Positions 53,954-62,385 of a DNA stretch of 64,000 nt are shown here, piece after piece; position 1 is the first letter of the stretch, and each line of letters begins with the position of its first letter. The stretch spans positions 62,001 to 126,000 of the forward strand of contig NZ_JAALBX010000008.1 of the NCBI RefSeq assembly GCF_011077955.1, read 5' to 3'. The stretch comes from Citrobacter freundii. GTDB lineage: Bacteria > Pseudomonadota > Gammaproteobacteria > Enterobacterales > Enterobacteriaceae. The notes under the pieces were generated by a model. That model worked only from the letters and a program-made list of their open reading frames with translations, had not been told where the DNA came from and ran no database searches. Position numbers and translations under genes: made by a program.

Positions 53954-54438
53954 TCCAGCCGCATCTTAAGGCTGTGGCGCGCTTTGTGCGCGATCTCCTG
54001 GGTTATGACGAGCAGCTTATTAAATTCGACCGCAGGAACATTCAGGCCTCCGATTTCTCAACCAGCTACATCGTTGTTAATGGCTCGCTCCCCCAGTCCG
54101 TTCTGGCGCGCGGACAACGATTCAACGGTGCAACGGAAGTGATGACATACACCGCCTCGGTGAGTCATTCGATTGTGCTCGAGTTCTGGGGGGACAATGC
54201 CGGGGCCAACGCAGAAGCCTTTCTGATGTTGAGTGAGAGCCAGCGCGCTAACGAACTACGGCGCATGCATACCCTGACTATCATGGCCGTTTCAAATATC
54301 ACCGATGTCGGGCAACTACTCGGCCAGTCCCACGGCAACCGCATTCACCTCAGCTTTAACGTTCAGTATGCGCCGGCGCACGACGTACAGACACTGCGCA
54401 TCGACACGCCGGAATTTCAATTTTTAGAGGATAAGTAA
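53950..54438 (+). CDS. Phage neck/tail terminator-like protein
   Basis: A 162-residue protein starting MIQPHLKAVARFVRDLL. The central YIVVNGSLPQSVLARGQRFN, ATEVMTYTASVSHSIVLEFW and the C-terminal IHLSFNVQYAPAHDVQTLRI fit tail-terminator or LIC_12616-type proteins that cap the tail tube. Its stop abuts the ATG of the DUF3383 sheath gene. Assignment by position and pattern only. Confidence 0.62.
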   Translation: MIQPHLKAVARFVRDLLGYDEQLIKFDRRNIQASDFSTSYIVVNGSLPQSVLARGQRFNGATEVMTYTASVSHSIVLEFWGDNAGANAEAFLMLSESQRANELRRMHTLTIMAVSNITDVGQLLGQSHGNRIHLSFNVQYAPAHDVQTLRIDTPEFQFLEDK

Positions 54439-55278
54439 ATGCCTGCTTCAATCAACAACGTCATTAACGTGACTCTTCTGGAAGAAGGACGGGCGGCCGC
54501 GCGCGATAACATCAACGTCTGCGCCATTATGACCAGCCAGCCAGGGGTACTCAGCTCCGCCGAACGCTGGCGCTCCTATAAATCGTCGTCAGCGGTAGAG
54601 CAGGAATGGGGGGCGTCTTCGGTAACTGCGGCTTTTGCAAACGCATTTTTTGGAACAAGCCCAAACCCGGTATCAGCAGGCGGTACGCTGGTAATTGGCT
54701 ACTGGAATGCAGCGGGCGACACGTTGCCAGCTACCGCCGGTAATCTGCGTGGCGCAGAAATATCGCAGGCCGCGATCCTTTCAGCATTACGCGGGCATGA
54801 CGACTGGTCGTTCACCATCGAAATAGATGGCGTAGAGCTTGATGTGACAGGGATTGATGGCACGTCCGCGGCGACACTCACCGATGTTATTTCGCAGGTT
54901 CAGGCGTCTATCACCCCTGCCATTGCCTCGGTGGTATTTGATGGTACCCGTATCGTTATTACCAGTAAAACCACGGGCGCAGGATCATCAGTAGGATTCC
55001 CGGTAGCAGCGACAGAAGGTACGTTCATTGGCGATTTGCTGGCGATTGCCTCCGGATCTGGCGCCGTGAAAAATGACGGCGCCGCGCCCTTGCCAGTAGC
55101 CCCGGAAACACAGCTTGAAGCCGTCAGCCGCCTTAAGGCGCTTGTAAATGTTAAAGGGGTTGCTTTCATCGACAAAATTCTCGATGCGCAGGTTCCGTTA
55201 ATTGCTTCATGGGCTAAAGCGAATGCAGTGATCGTCTATGAGACGTTTACGGTCCCTATCATGAACTTGTCAAATTAG
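54439..55278 (+). pseudogene. Truncated DUF3383 tail-sheath-like protein
   Basis: A 279-residue frame whose first about 270 residues match the start of DUF3383 phage proteins (INNVINVTLLEEGRAAARDN, VCAIMTSQPGVLSSAERWRS, AFFGTSPNPVSAGGTLVIG). Normal members are about 450-500 residues. After KANAVIVYETF it runs into unrelated TVPIMNLSN and stops, so the C-terminal half has been deleted near 55,245. Confidence 0.72.
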
Positions 55279-55762
55279 ACACACCAGAGCTGTTTGACAT
55301 GCTTGAGTTCGAGAATATCAGCGCGGATACCGAATTCGTGACCAGGCCAACCAGGTGTGGTTCATAAAACAGGATGTAACTGTGCCTTCTGGTACGACTA
55401 TAGTCACTTTCTTTGCGCAGAACTTCGGGAAAGTGACCGGGTTGGTTACTGACTCGTTTACGCAACTGACTCCTGAGCCGGGAGTTCTGAATATCGTTGC
55501 TGATGCTCCTGCTGTCGTCGGTAGGGATGAAGAAACGCCGGAACAGTTTCGCCAGCGCCGGAATCGCTCGCTTGAGAATCCGGCCACAGGCAGCACGGGT
55601 GCAATATTCGCAAAGGTCGCACAGCTAACCGGGGGAGATTCAGCACGAGCGTTTGTTGAAGTTAACAATACTGGCCCTGGTACTTTTTCTTTGGTTTGTA
55701 TGACCGCCAACGGAGTCAGGGCTCCACGAGCAGTCTCATGGATAGCAGAAGGAAAAATATGA
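55279..55762 (+). pseudogene. Baseplate J-like remnant fused to a tail-fibre C-terminus
   Basis: An upstream piece (LDTPELFDMLEFENISADTE, FVT) and a downstream piece (DQANQVWFIKQDVTVPSGTT) are in different frames; restoring one GACC at GTGACCAGGCC (about 55340) would join them, as if a GACC tandem had lost one copy. Then comes a baseplate J-like part (VVGRDEETPEQFRQRRNRSL, ENPATGSTGAIFAKV). From about 55680 it switches to a fibre-end sequence (FSLVCMTANGVRAPRAVSWI) and stops at 55762. At least two deletions and one small frameshift are implied. Confidence 0.65.
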
Positions 55763-56187
55763 TGAATCAGTATAAATACAGTCCGACGCAAAATCTGCGC
55801 TATCTGATTTCACTCCTTCCGTTCTATACCGATCAGGGCGCTTTGCCTGACGACATGATTGATATCAGCGATGACATTGCCGCAGAGTTTTTCGACTGTC
55901 CAGCGCCTGTAGGAAAAGTACGAGCCGCAGGTGGCGATGGGTTGCCGTGTTGGGTTGATATAAAAGAAAAGCCCGTTGACGAGCTATATGATGAAGAATT
56001 GTCATTAATAAACAGCAGATATTCATCAGACGTACAGGTTTTAACAACATCTTATGCGCAAGCGTCACTCTTTGATGGCCCTGCAGAACAACAAAAGAAA
56101 ACGGCAATTTACACGCAGCTGCAAAAAATAAACCTCGCTTATGCAGCCGAAGTAAACAACTTAAATGAAAAATATGGAGTGGAATAA
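55759..56187 (+). CDS. Tail-fibre assembly protein (Tfa-like)
   Basis: A 142-residue protein starting at ATG 55759 with AAGGA upstream and overlapping the fibre remnant's stop. The N-terminal part (YKYSPTQNLRYLISLLPFYT, then GALPDDMIDISDDIAAEFF) and a helical C-terminus fit Tfa-type chaperones of P2/lambdoid fibres. Intact, although the fibre itself is missing. Confidence 0.78.
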   Translation: MMNQYKYSPTQNLRYLISLLPFYTDQGALPDDMIDISDDIAAEFFDCPAPVGKVRAAGGDGLPCWVDIKEKPVDELYDEELSLINSRYSSDVQVLTTSYAQASLFDGPAEQQKKTAIYTQLQKINLAYAAEVNNLNEKYGVE

Positions 56188-56345
56188 TGGTTGATGAAAA
56201 TAAAGCAGAGGCGGCCACTGTCACTATCTGCAAAATATGTAGCGCTGTAGACAGTATTATTATCATAACAAAAGTGATTGGCGGGGTGACAAGACAGTAT
56301 TACAAATGCACGGAGTGTGGATTTCAGTGGCCTGTTGGCTCTTAA
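56187..56345 (+). CDS. Small zinc-ribbon protein
   Basis: A 52-residue frame starting MVDENKAEAATVTICKICSA and ending YYKCTECGFQWPVGS. CKIC and CTEC form a four-cysteine zinc ribbon. The ATG shares its first A with the end of the Tfa stop (TAATG). It looks like a small phage moron-type gene or a ribbon accessory protein; no function known. Confidence 0.7.
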   Translation: MVDENKAEAATVTICKICSAVDSIIIITKVIGGVTRQYYKCTECGFQWPVGS

Positions 56346-56354
56346 AATAAATAT

Positions 56355-56380
56355 AAAGTGGCACATTCTGGTGCCACTTT
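56355..56380. terminator. Bidirectional terminator
   Basis: AAAGTGGCAC, 6-nt loop, GTGCCACTTT: a perfect 10-bp stem between the zinc-ribbon gene and the convergent acyltransferase gene, with T and A on the outer sides. Confidence 0.85.
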
Positions 56381-56394
56381 TACATGCCTGGAAA

Positions 56395-57519
56395 TTATTT
56401 ATATCGCCTTACAATAATGTTTGATAACTCAACAGCTTTTTTATCCACTAAAAAATAGAACCCATACGACACGGCAACAGTAAAAGAAAGACATACAACA
56501 ATCGCAGTTAGTGCCGCAAATGCCGGATTTACCAGTTGGCTTGATATTTGATACGTTGGTATGGCGATCATGTAAATGAAAGACAAATGAGTTAAATAAA
56601 CAGAAAACGATATTTTGCCAAGGAACACAGCAAGTTTAGAAGACAGAATGAAATCAATGATGTTTGATTTTAACGCTGCCAGTGCAATCAAAATCGCACC
56701 CATCATCTCAATGGAGTCATTCATAATTCGTACGTCTGCATGCCCAAAGAAAAACTGGTACCATGACGAATTATAGTGGACTCCGGCCAGGTACAGGCCA
56801 GAAATGAGTAATGCTGTAGCTGTTTTCCTTCCTATCCTGAAATCAGAACTAAAAAAGAATGAGCCAACAAAAAAGCATCCTAATCCGTAAAAGGTGTTAT
56901 CACCGCTACTGGCAAGCCCGTAAATGTAGAGCATCACACCTGTGAACAGGGATAACAGACTAATTTGCGAAAACTTAAGCACGAAAAAAGCAGCCAACAA
57001 ATATGAACCAATTATTTCAATTCGCATGGTCCACAGGACCCAGTTGTAAATGCTAAATTTCTGGTCCTTGAATGCCCCAATGGTGCCATCATATATTGCA
57101 CCTTGCATAGTATAATCATAGTTTCCTAAACGAGACGCCCACTGTGATATACCATTCATGTTGACTTTAAATCCGGTATAGACAACATAGCCTATTATGC
57201 ATGAAGCCAAAACGGGTATCATGAGTCTCATGTATCGTTTTATAAAAAAAAGAGTGAACTTTTTAATTCCAAATCCTTTTGAAAACGATGCACTAAGCAC
57301 AACGCCGCTCAGAACAAAGAAAACATAAACACCAGCCGCGCCAGAATAAAAAAAATCAAATGGAGAATTTAAGAAATAAGACTCAAAGTTATACTTTTGA
57401 TCCTCGAATCCATGCATGTAAGGAAAGAATGTATTAACTACATGGGAAAAAAACACAGCCATGCATGCGAGGCCACGGAGACCATCAGCGTTTTTTATGT
57501 GGTTTTTATCGGGCACCAT
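56395..57519 (-). CDS. OafA-like membrane O-acyltransferase (acyltransferase-3 family)
   Basis: A 374-residue multi-helix membrane enzyme. The N-terminal signature GLRGLACMAVFFSHVVNTFF contains the essential His. RYMRLMIPV and the C-terminal GKISFSVYLTHLSFIYMI are also family hallmarks. Such enzymes acetylate O-antigen or other surface sugars, and prophage copies cause serotype conversion. It is AT-rich relative to the phage genes, as usual for cargo. Orientation is opposite to the structural genes, with its own control region. Confidence 0.87.
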   Translation of the reverse strand: MVPDKNHIKNADGLRGLACMAVFFSHVVNTFFPYMHGFEDQKYNFESYFLNSPFDFFYSGAAGVYVFFVLSGVVLSASFSKGFGIKKFTLFFIKRYMRLMIPVLASCIIGYVVYTGFKVNMNGISQWASRLGNYDYTMQGAIYDGTIGAFKDQKFSIYNWVLWTMRIEIIGSYLLAAFFVLKFSQISLLSLFTGVMLYIYGLASSGDNTFYGLGCFFVGSFFFSSDFRIGRKTATALLISGLYLAGVHYNSSWYQFFFGHADVRIMNDSIEMMGAILIALAALKSNIIDFILSSKLAVFLGKISFSVYLTHLSFIYMIAIPTYQISSQLVNPAFAALTAIVVCLSFTVAVSYGFYFLVDKKAVELSNIIVRRYK

Positions 57520-57647
57520 TTATAAACCGCTTAAAGTTATTTTTGATACATAAAGATACAACCATTAATGGCTGGCTGCATCCAGAAAATTTCTGTGAAG
57601 CCGATTGATAGGCTGGCCCTAATTGATCTCCTTTAATTTAAAACATA

Positions 57648-57663
57648 CTGTATATACATACAG
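57648..57663 (+). promoter_or_regulatory. LexA (SOS) box
   Basis: CTGTATATACATACAG fits the LexA consensus CTGT-N8-ACAG with an AT-rich centre. It is 20 bp upstream of the start codon of the small protein at 57683, so it should repress the two-gene unit until DNA damage. Confidence 0.88.
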
Positions 57664-57682
57664 TAGTAAAAAGGAGGTCATT

Positions 57683-57925
57683 ATGCCGCGCTTATCAGAT
57701 GTCCGCCCAGCATTTTACGCAGCACTACACATCAGCCCGAAAGGCAAACGCACTGTCACGACAGGGGATTTCGTCGCTGAACTCGCGAAACGTAACCATG
57801 CCTGGTCTTTGCATGAGGCAAACGTGTGGATTGAGCATCACATCGACACGTTTAAAGACATTTCCACACAGGATGGCGAGGAGCGGACATTCATGCTCTA
57901 CAACCCGAATAATGGAGGGTTCTGA
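57683..57925 (+). CDS. SOS-regulated small phage protein
   Basis: An 80-residue protein (MPRLSDVRPAFYAALHISPK, VTTGDFVAELAKRNHAWSLH, FKDISTQDGEERTFMLYNPN). ATG 57683 has an AGGAGG site; an earlier in-frame start would lie across the LexA box. I do not recognise the family, though small proteins of this size under LexA control are common at prophage right ends. The next gene starts 2 bp after its stop. Confidence 0.75.
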   Translation: MPRLSDVRPAFYAALHISPKGKRTVTTGDFVAELAKRNHAWSLHEANVWIEHHIDTFKDISTQDGEERTFMLYNPNNGGF

Positions 57926-57927
57926 CG

Positions 57928-58248
57928 ATGGGCTTTCCGTCACCTGCCACTGACTATATCGAAACCCAACTTACGCCCGAATCGATATGCGGCATAAATT
58001 CGAACAGTCTCATCATCGAAACTTCATCCGGCTTTGCTGTTGTTGAAAGAGGATCACTCCCTAAAACGGGCGATTACGTGCTCGTAAGCTGGCTGGGCCA
58101 TAACTATTTCGCCAGGCCCGCAGGTAAGGCGCTGATTACGGAAGATGGTGAAGCGATAGAAGGTGAAGCGCTGGATGATGTGGAGGTGATAGGCGTGGTT
58201 ACGTGGCTGGTCAACCGGACGCGTGATGATGAAGCGCCGGTGATGTAG
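57928..58248 (+). CDS. UmuD'-like protein without the serine motif
   Basis: A 106-residue protein. It begins MGFPSPATDYIETQL, matching the E. coli UmuD sequence GFPSPAADYVEQRI exactly from the self-cleavage point, that is, the N-terminus of processed UmuD'. The C-terminal half (LPKTGDYVLVSWLGHNYFAR, then VEVIGVVTWLV) follows the S24 fold end (HGDIVIAAVDGEFTV ... VFGVVIHVV). The SGDSM nucleophile block is absent. So it resembles a pre-processed, probably inactive S24 peptidase, comparable in concept to HumD of phage P1. Controlled with its neighbour by the LexA box. Confidence 0.72.
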   Translation: MGFPSPATDYIETQLTPESICGINSNSLIIETSSGFAVVERGSLPKTGDYVLVSWLGHNYFARPAGKALITEDGEAIEGEALDDVEVIGVVTWLVNRTRDDEAPVM

Positions 58249-58259
58249 GCGTGTCGGAT

Positions 58260-58323
58260 TTGTGTCGTAACTGAAAAGCACTGACGGATTCAATAAGTAT
58301 TTTAACGACACGTAACGACACAA
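58260..58323 (+). other. Candidate integrase arm sites, right end of element 2
   Basis: One direct TTGTGTCGTA (58260-58269) and two inverted copies, TAACGACAC (58303-58311) and TAACGACACAA (58313-58323). They repeat the words found at 47977-47998 by the left att site. Confidence 0.6.
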
Positions 58324-58383
58324 AGCCGGGAGCGAACGCGGTAAATCTGTGTGGTTACAATGAGTTATGTTGCGCTCTACGTT

Positions 58384-58428
58384 CTTCTAAGCCGTGGGTC
58401 GCAGGTTCGAATCCTGCAGGGCGCGCCA
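58384..58428 (+). repeat. att core: original argU 3' end, right boundary of element 2
   Basis: Identical over 45 bp to the copy at 47884-47928. This version also resembles the normal enterobacterial argU end (GCAGGGCGCGCCA), so it is probably the ancestral chromosomal sequence displaced by the insertions. Confidence 0.93.
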
Positions 58429-58746
58429 CACATTTCAAACACTTACGGTTTATGATTTTCCTCTCTGTCTCCTCTGCGGCGCAGCATTGCACATGCGCTT
58501 GTGAGCTATTCGCACTTGTCCTTTTTTGACTCTACGCACCGTCAGGCCTAAACGTTTCAGCCTTAAAAATGTCCAACGCTTTACTGGCGCTTAAACGTTT
58601 GCATAATTGCTGCCGATAATTAGTAGGTTTCAAATTTATCTGAACAATAATCGCTGGTTTCGCTGTAGAGTTAGCGGTATCTACAACGCCACAGTAACCC
58701 TGACCAGCCAGCATTTAGTACCTGACGACTATGCGGACATTACACC
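58429..58746. other. Intergenic region after the islands
   Basis: No gene is supported. It should contain the promoter of the diguanylate cyclase gene. A GCGC-rich element (GCGCAGCATTGCACATGCGC) lies near 58480-58500. Nothing else recognisable. Confidence 0.5.
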
Positions 58747-60090
58747 ATGAATGATGGAAAAAGACGGTCAGACTTGCCTGACGTCGATGAAAAGCATCTT
58801 TTAGATTTACTCCATCACAATTCCGACTGGGTATGGGAAGTGGATGCGCAGGGGCGTTATACCTGGGTTTCAGGCGTCGTGCATGAATTGCTGGGTTATG
58901 AGCCAGGCTATGTGATTGGCCGTACCCCTTTTGATTTTATGCCGCCAGGCGAAGCTGAGCGGGTAGGGGCCGCGTTCAGCGACATCGTGGCGCAGCAGCG
59001 TCCCTTCTCCGGTCTGGTTAACCGAAATATGCGTGCCGATGGCCAGATTGTGGTGCTGGAAACCAGTGGTATTCCGCTTTTCAACGAGAAGGGCGAGCTA
59101 ACCGGTTATCGCGGCATTGACAGAAATATTTCAAATCTGGGGGAGCGCGTACTCCAGCTTGAAACCATCTACGATACGACGCCCGTTGCGTTATGCATGC
59201 TGGACCTCGACGGGCGCTTAGTCATGTCCAATAAAGCCATGAATGGCTTGCTGGATATCACGCAGGAGCAGGCGAGCGACTGTTTTCTGGGACGCATAAT
59301 GCCCGATGTATGGCATCAGTTTCAGAATGATTTTATACGGGCTGAGTCCGGTGCAGAGATCCTGGGGCGCGAAATTATCTGGCGTGAGCGCTGTTATGAC
59401 ACCCAGCCTGTCGCCTTGTATAACGCCAGCAAGCGCGTTGTAGGATTGTCTGTCACCTGGGTTGATATCACCGCGCGTCGTGAGGCGGAGCAGAAACTGG
59501 CGAGCGCCAATCAGGTGCTGCAACAGTATGCGCAGCGCGATCACCTGACCGGTTTATATAACCGCCGTTATATGGATGAGTGCCTGATTAACGAAATCCA
59601 ACAGGCCGTGGATGACCACTTCCCGCTGTCGGTGTGCCTGGTGGATATTGATTACTTCAAACGCTATAACGATAACTACGGTCACCAGTCCGGCGATAAT
59701 TGTCTGCGCGCCGTGGCAAAAGCGCTGGTTTCCTCGCAGTTGCGGCCTGAAGATAACGTAAGCCGTTATGGCGGTGAAGAGTTTCTGATCATTTTACCGC
59801 GTACCGACAGAAACGGCGCCCTGGCGATAGCCGAACGCCTGCGGGAAAATATTACCGCGCTAAACTTGCCGCATGTCGCAAGCCCGACGGCCTCTCTTAC
59901 TATCAGTATCGGCGTGGCGACGCTCTATGCCTGTCAATCGCTGCCGCCGAATATCCCGTTGCATTTCATCGCCAGTGACCTGATTCACCATGCTGATACC
60001 GCCCTGTACGCGGCGAAAAATCGCGGGCGCAATCAGGTGGTGGCGATGCCGGAGACCGTATCAACGGGTTCAGCTCATAACGCCCGATAG
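58747..60090 (+). CDS. Diguanylate cyclase with two PAS domains
   Basis: A 447-residue cytosolic signalling enzyme making cyclic-di-GMP. PAS 1 (about 15-130) begins LLDLLHHNSDWVWEVDAQGR; PAS 2 (about 135-250) begins LETIYDTTPVALCMLDLDGR. The GGDEF domain (about 275-440) has the active-site motif GGEEF and an RPED inhibitory I-site five residues before it, so product inhibition is likely. No membrane segments. It converges on dpiA with a 16-bp overlap of coding ends. Confidence 0.93.
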   Translation: MNDGKRRSDLPDVDEKHLLDLLHHNSDWVWEVDAQGRYTWVSGVVHELLGYEPGYVIGRTPFDFMPPGEAERVGAAFSDIVAQQRPFSGLVNRNMRADGQIVVLETSGIPLFNEKGELTGYRGIDRNISNLGERVLQLETIYDTTPVALCMLDLDGRLVMSNKAMNGLLDITQEQASDCFLGRIMPDVWHQFQNDFIRAESGAEILGREIIWRERCYDTQPVALYNASKRVVGLSVTWVDITARREAEQKLASANQVLQQYAQRDHLTGLYNRRYMDECLINEIQQAVDDHFPLSVCLVDIDYFKRYNDNYGHQSGDNCLRAVAKALVSSQLRPEDNVSRYGGEEFLIILPRTDRNGALAIAERLRENITALNLPHVASPTASLTISIGVATLYACQSLPPNIPLHFIASDLIHHADTALYAAKNRGRNQVVAMPETVSTGSAHNAR

Positions 60091-60758
60091 GTTCGCTGAG
60101 GGCGGCCCACTTTTCCATAGATGATTTCCGCGACGATCTGCTGGCGGCTTGCGGCAAACTCCAGATAACGACGGGCGGTCGTTCGACTGAGTTTGAGTTC
60201 GTCCGCTACGGTTTCTGCCGTATGCCGCGCCTGCGGGTCGGCAAACAACTGCTGGACTTTGGCAAGCGTCAGCGCATCGATGCCAGGCGGCAACGCTTCT
60301 TTTGGTTTACCCCGCGCATAGGCATTGAACATCTCATCGATTTGCCGCTGGCTGGCGCTGGCATTCGCAGCCACCATCGCCATGCGCTGCTGAAAACGCA
60401 CCAGCGTCTGTCCTAAGCGCTCATACGCGATGGGTTTAACCAGATAATCAAACACGCCGCAACGCACGGCGTCCGATACTGTATCCATATCGCTTGCCGC
60501 CGTAGTAAACACGACGCCGCCCGTGAAACGGGCCTGAGACAGCTCATGCAGCAGGGTGATGCCTTTCCCGTCAGGTAAGTAATTATCAAGCAGGATGAGC
60601 GTCGGTTTGAAGCGGGCAATCATCTCCCGCGCCTGCGCCAGATTGCCCGCGAGCCACACCGTACCGCAGCCGGGAAAATGACGAATAAATTCGGCATGCA
60701 TTTCCGCAAGCGGCGTTTCGTCTTCAACTATCAGAATGGTCAGAGATTGTTCCATCAC
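60075..60758 (-). CDS. dpiA: Citrate two-component response regulator DpiA (CitB)
   Basis: A 227-residue response regulator. The receiver domain has acidic VEDE, phosphorylation Asp in LILLDNYLPDG, conserved TTAASD and Lys in YLVKPIAYE. The C-terminal winged HTH includes HTAETVADELKLSRTTARRY. It matches E. coli DpiA throughout. It activates the divergent citrate fermentation genes under anaerobic, citrate-rich conditions. It overlaps the dpiB 3' end by 35 bp. Confidence 0.95.
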   Translation of the reverse strand: MMEQSLTILIVEDETPLAEMHAEFIRHFPGCGTVWLAGNLAQAREMIARFKPTLILLDNYLPDGKGITLLHELSQARFTGGVVFTTAASDMDTVSDAVRCGVFDYLVKPIAYERLGQTLVRFQQRMAMVAANASASQRQIDEMFNAYARGKPKEALPPGIDALTLAKVQQLFADPQARHTAETVADELKLSRTTARRYLEFAASRQQIVAEIIYGKVGRPQRTYRAL

Positions 60759-62385
60759 TCTTTTTCACTTTCGGTATAAAAACGGAAAATAAAGCGCCGC
60801 AGGGATGGTTATCTTCAACGGTAATCACCCCGTCGCAGCGATTCACAAAGCTTGCAATAAGATAGAGCCCGATACCGTGCTCCTCAGGCGAGTCGGTTTT
60901 GGTACTCACACCCTGTTGGAAAATCGTCTCACGCAGCGCATCGGGCACGCCGCAACCCTGATCCGCCACTTCAATAATTACCTCATCGCCTTCATCGCTC
61001 AGATAAAGTTCTACGGATTTATCGCCCTCGGGGTTATTCAGACAGGCTTCAAAGGCATTATCCAACAAATTGCCGACAATGGCGGCGAATTCGGTACTGT
61101 CCATATCTTGTGGCAGTTGACGCAACACGCAACCCGGCACCAGGGTGAGCGTCACGCCCAGCTCACGCGCCCGCTGGCATTTCCCGAACAGCAGGCCCGC
61201 TACCTGGCGGTCGCCGATGGTATCTCGCAGGCTGTCTATGAGCTGTTGCTGCGCCTCAGACTCCCCTTTCACCATTGCCATAACCCGATCGTATTCTTTC
61301 ATTTGCAGCAGCCCGTGCAGCGTGGACATCCAGTTAAGGTGCTCGTGCCGCAGGGCTCTTAGGCTTTCAACGTATTGCTTAATCTGCGTCAGTTGGGCGT
61401 TAAGCGCGCTTATCTCATCCTTGCTGCGAAAGCTGATGATGGCCCCAAGCAGGGCGTTTTGATAACGGATCACCCCGCGATTGGCGATAACGCTTAAGCC
61501 ATTAAAGGTACAAACGACATCCTGACGCTGCTCCTCAATGCTGTTGGTAAAAAAATCGCACGGATTAACCACATCGCCAATATAACGCCCCAGCCACTGG
61601 CGGCCCGGAGAGGCAAGCCGCAGCATTTTTCGCGCATTACGGTTGATTGCGGTAATCATGCCATCGGGATCGACCGCCACAAGCCCTTCGAACACCGAGC
61701 CAAAAAGCGCCTCCTGTTGGCGCACAACGCGGGCGATTTGTTGCGGCTCCATGCCGAGCATTTGACGGCGAATATGAACCGTAAAAGCCCAGGATAACAG
61801 CATCAAAATAATCAGGATAACAATGAACACACCTGCAAGCGGGACAAGAAAATCAAGGCGCCAACTGTTGATTTTACTGACTAAATACCCCAGCGAGACG
61901 ACGCCTATCACCTGTTGATGCTCATCGAATATCGGCGTTTTGGCACGCATCGCAAGGCCGATGGAACCTTGTCCGGTAATAAAATAGCTTTCGCCTTTCT
62001 CAAGCGCGCCGGGTTTGGTCCACTGCATAGGTAAGCCGATTTTGGCCGGATTGGGATGATAAAGACGGATTGAGTGACGGTCGCCGATCACCACGTAATC
62101 AAAATCGGAGCCGGTGGAGAGTTTTCCGACAATCTGCGCAAGCCTGCGGGTATCGCGATGTTTAACCGCGTCGACGACACTGTCATTGGACGCGATGATC
62201 CTGGCCTGATTCATCGCCATGCCGCGCACATGTTGCGTCAGGTAATCTTCAAAGCTTGCGGAAAGGTATTTGCCCAGCGCGCTGATGAGAAGTGTCGATA
62301 CCACCAGTAATAAAAGAAATATTCGCAATGGAAACGCCAGACGGCGAAAAAAGTGCAAACCTTTAACGTCTTTTTTCCCGTTCAT
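60724..62385 (-). CDS. dpiB: Citrate sensor histidine kinase DpiB (CitA)
   Basis: A 553-residue membrane kinase. Helix 1 (about 15-37), a periplasmic PASp citrate-binding domain (about 40-175, with FDYVVIGDRHSIRLYHP), helix 2 (about 176-200), a cytosolic PAS (about 215-320), the phospho-acceptor His in LRHEHLNWMSTL and the ATPase domain (NLLDNAFEA, GCGVPD, GIGLYLI). Close to E. coli DpiB along its length. It is first in the dpiBA unit and divergent from citC. Confidence 0.95.
   Translation of the reverse strand: MNGKKDVKGLHFFRRLAFPLRIFLLLLVVSTLLISALGKYLSASFEDYLTQHVRGMAMNQARIIASNDSVVDAVKHRDTRRLAQIVGKLSTGSDFDYVVIGDRHSIRLYHPNPAKIGLPMQWTKPGALEKGESYFITGQGSIGLAMRAKTPIFDEHQQVIGVVSLGYLVSKINSWRLDFLVPLAGVFIVILIILMLLSWAFTVHIRRQMLGMEPQQIARVVRQQEALFGSVFEGLVAVDPDGMITAINRNARKMLRLASPGRQWLGRYIGDVVNPCDFFTNSIEEQRQDVVCTFNGLSVIANRGVIRYQNALLGAIISFRSKDEISALNAQLTQIKQYVESLRALRHEHLNWMSTLHGLLQMKEYDRVMAMVKGESEAQQQLIDSLRDTIGDRQVAGLLFGKCQRARELGVTLTLVPGCVLRQLPQDMDSTEFAAIVGNLLDNAFEACLNNPEGDKSVELYLSDEGDEVIIEVADQGCGVPDALRETIFQQGVSTKTDSPEEHGIGLYLIASFVNRCDGVITVEDNHPCGALFSVFIPKVKKSDGTISDHSDS

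Larger units (their letters stand above)
47884..58428. mobile_element. Integrative element 2: deletion-reduced prophage in argU
   Basis: Bounded by two identical 45-bp argU ends. It has an integrase at the left edge, a leftward early region (HTH, DUF7694-like, DUF4060-like, exonuclease remnant, recT), a rightward structural region reduced by several deletions, an O-acetyltransferase, and an SOS-controlled pair at the right edge. Terminase, portal, lysis, repressor and replication genes are missing, so it cannot form phage by itself. Confidence 0.9.
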
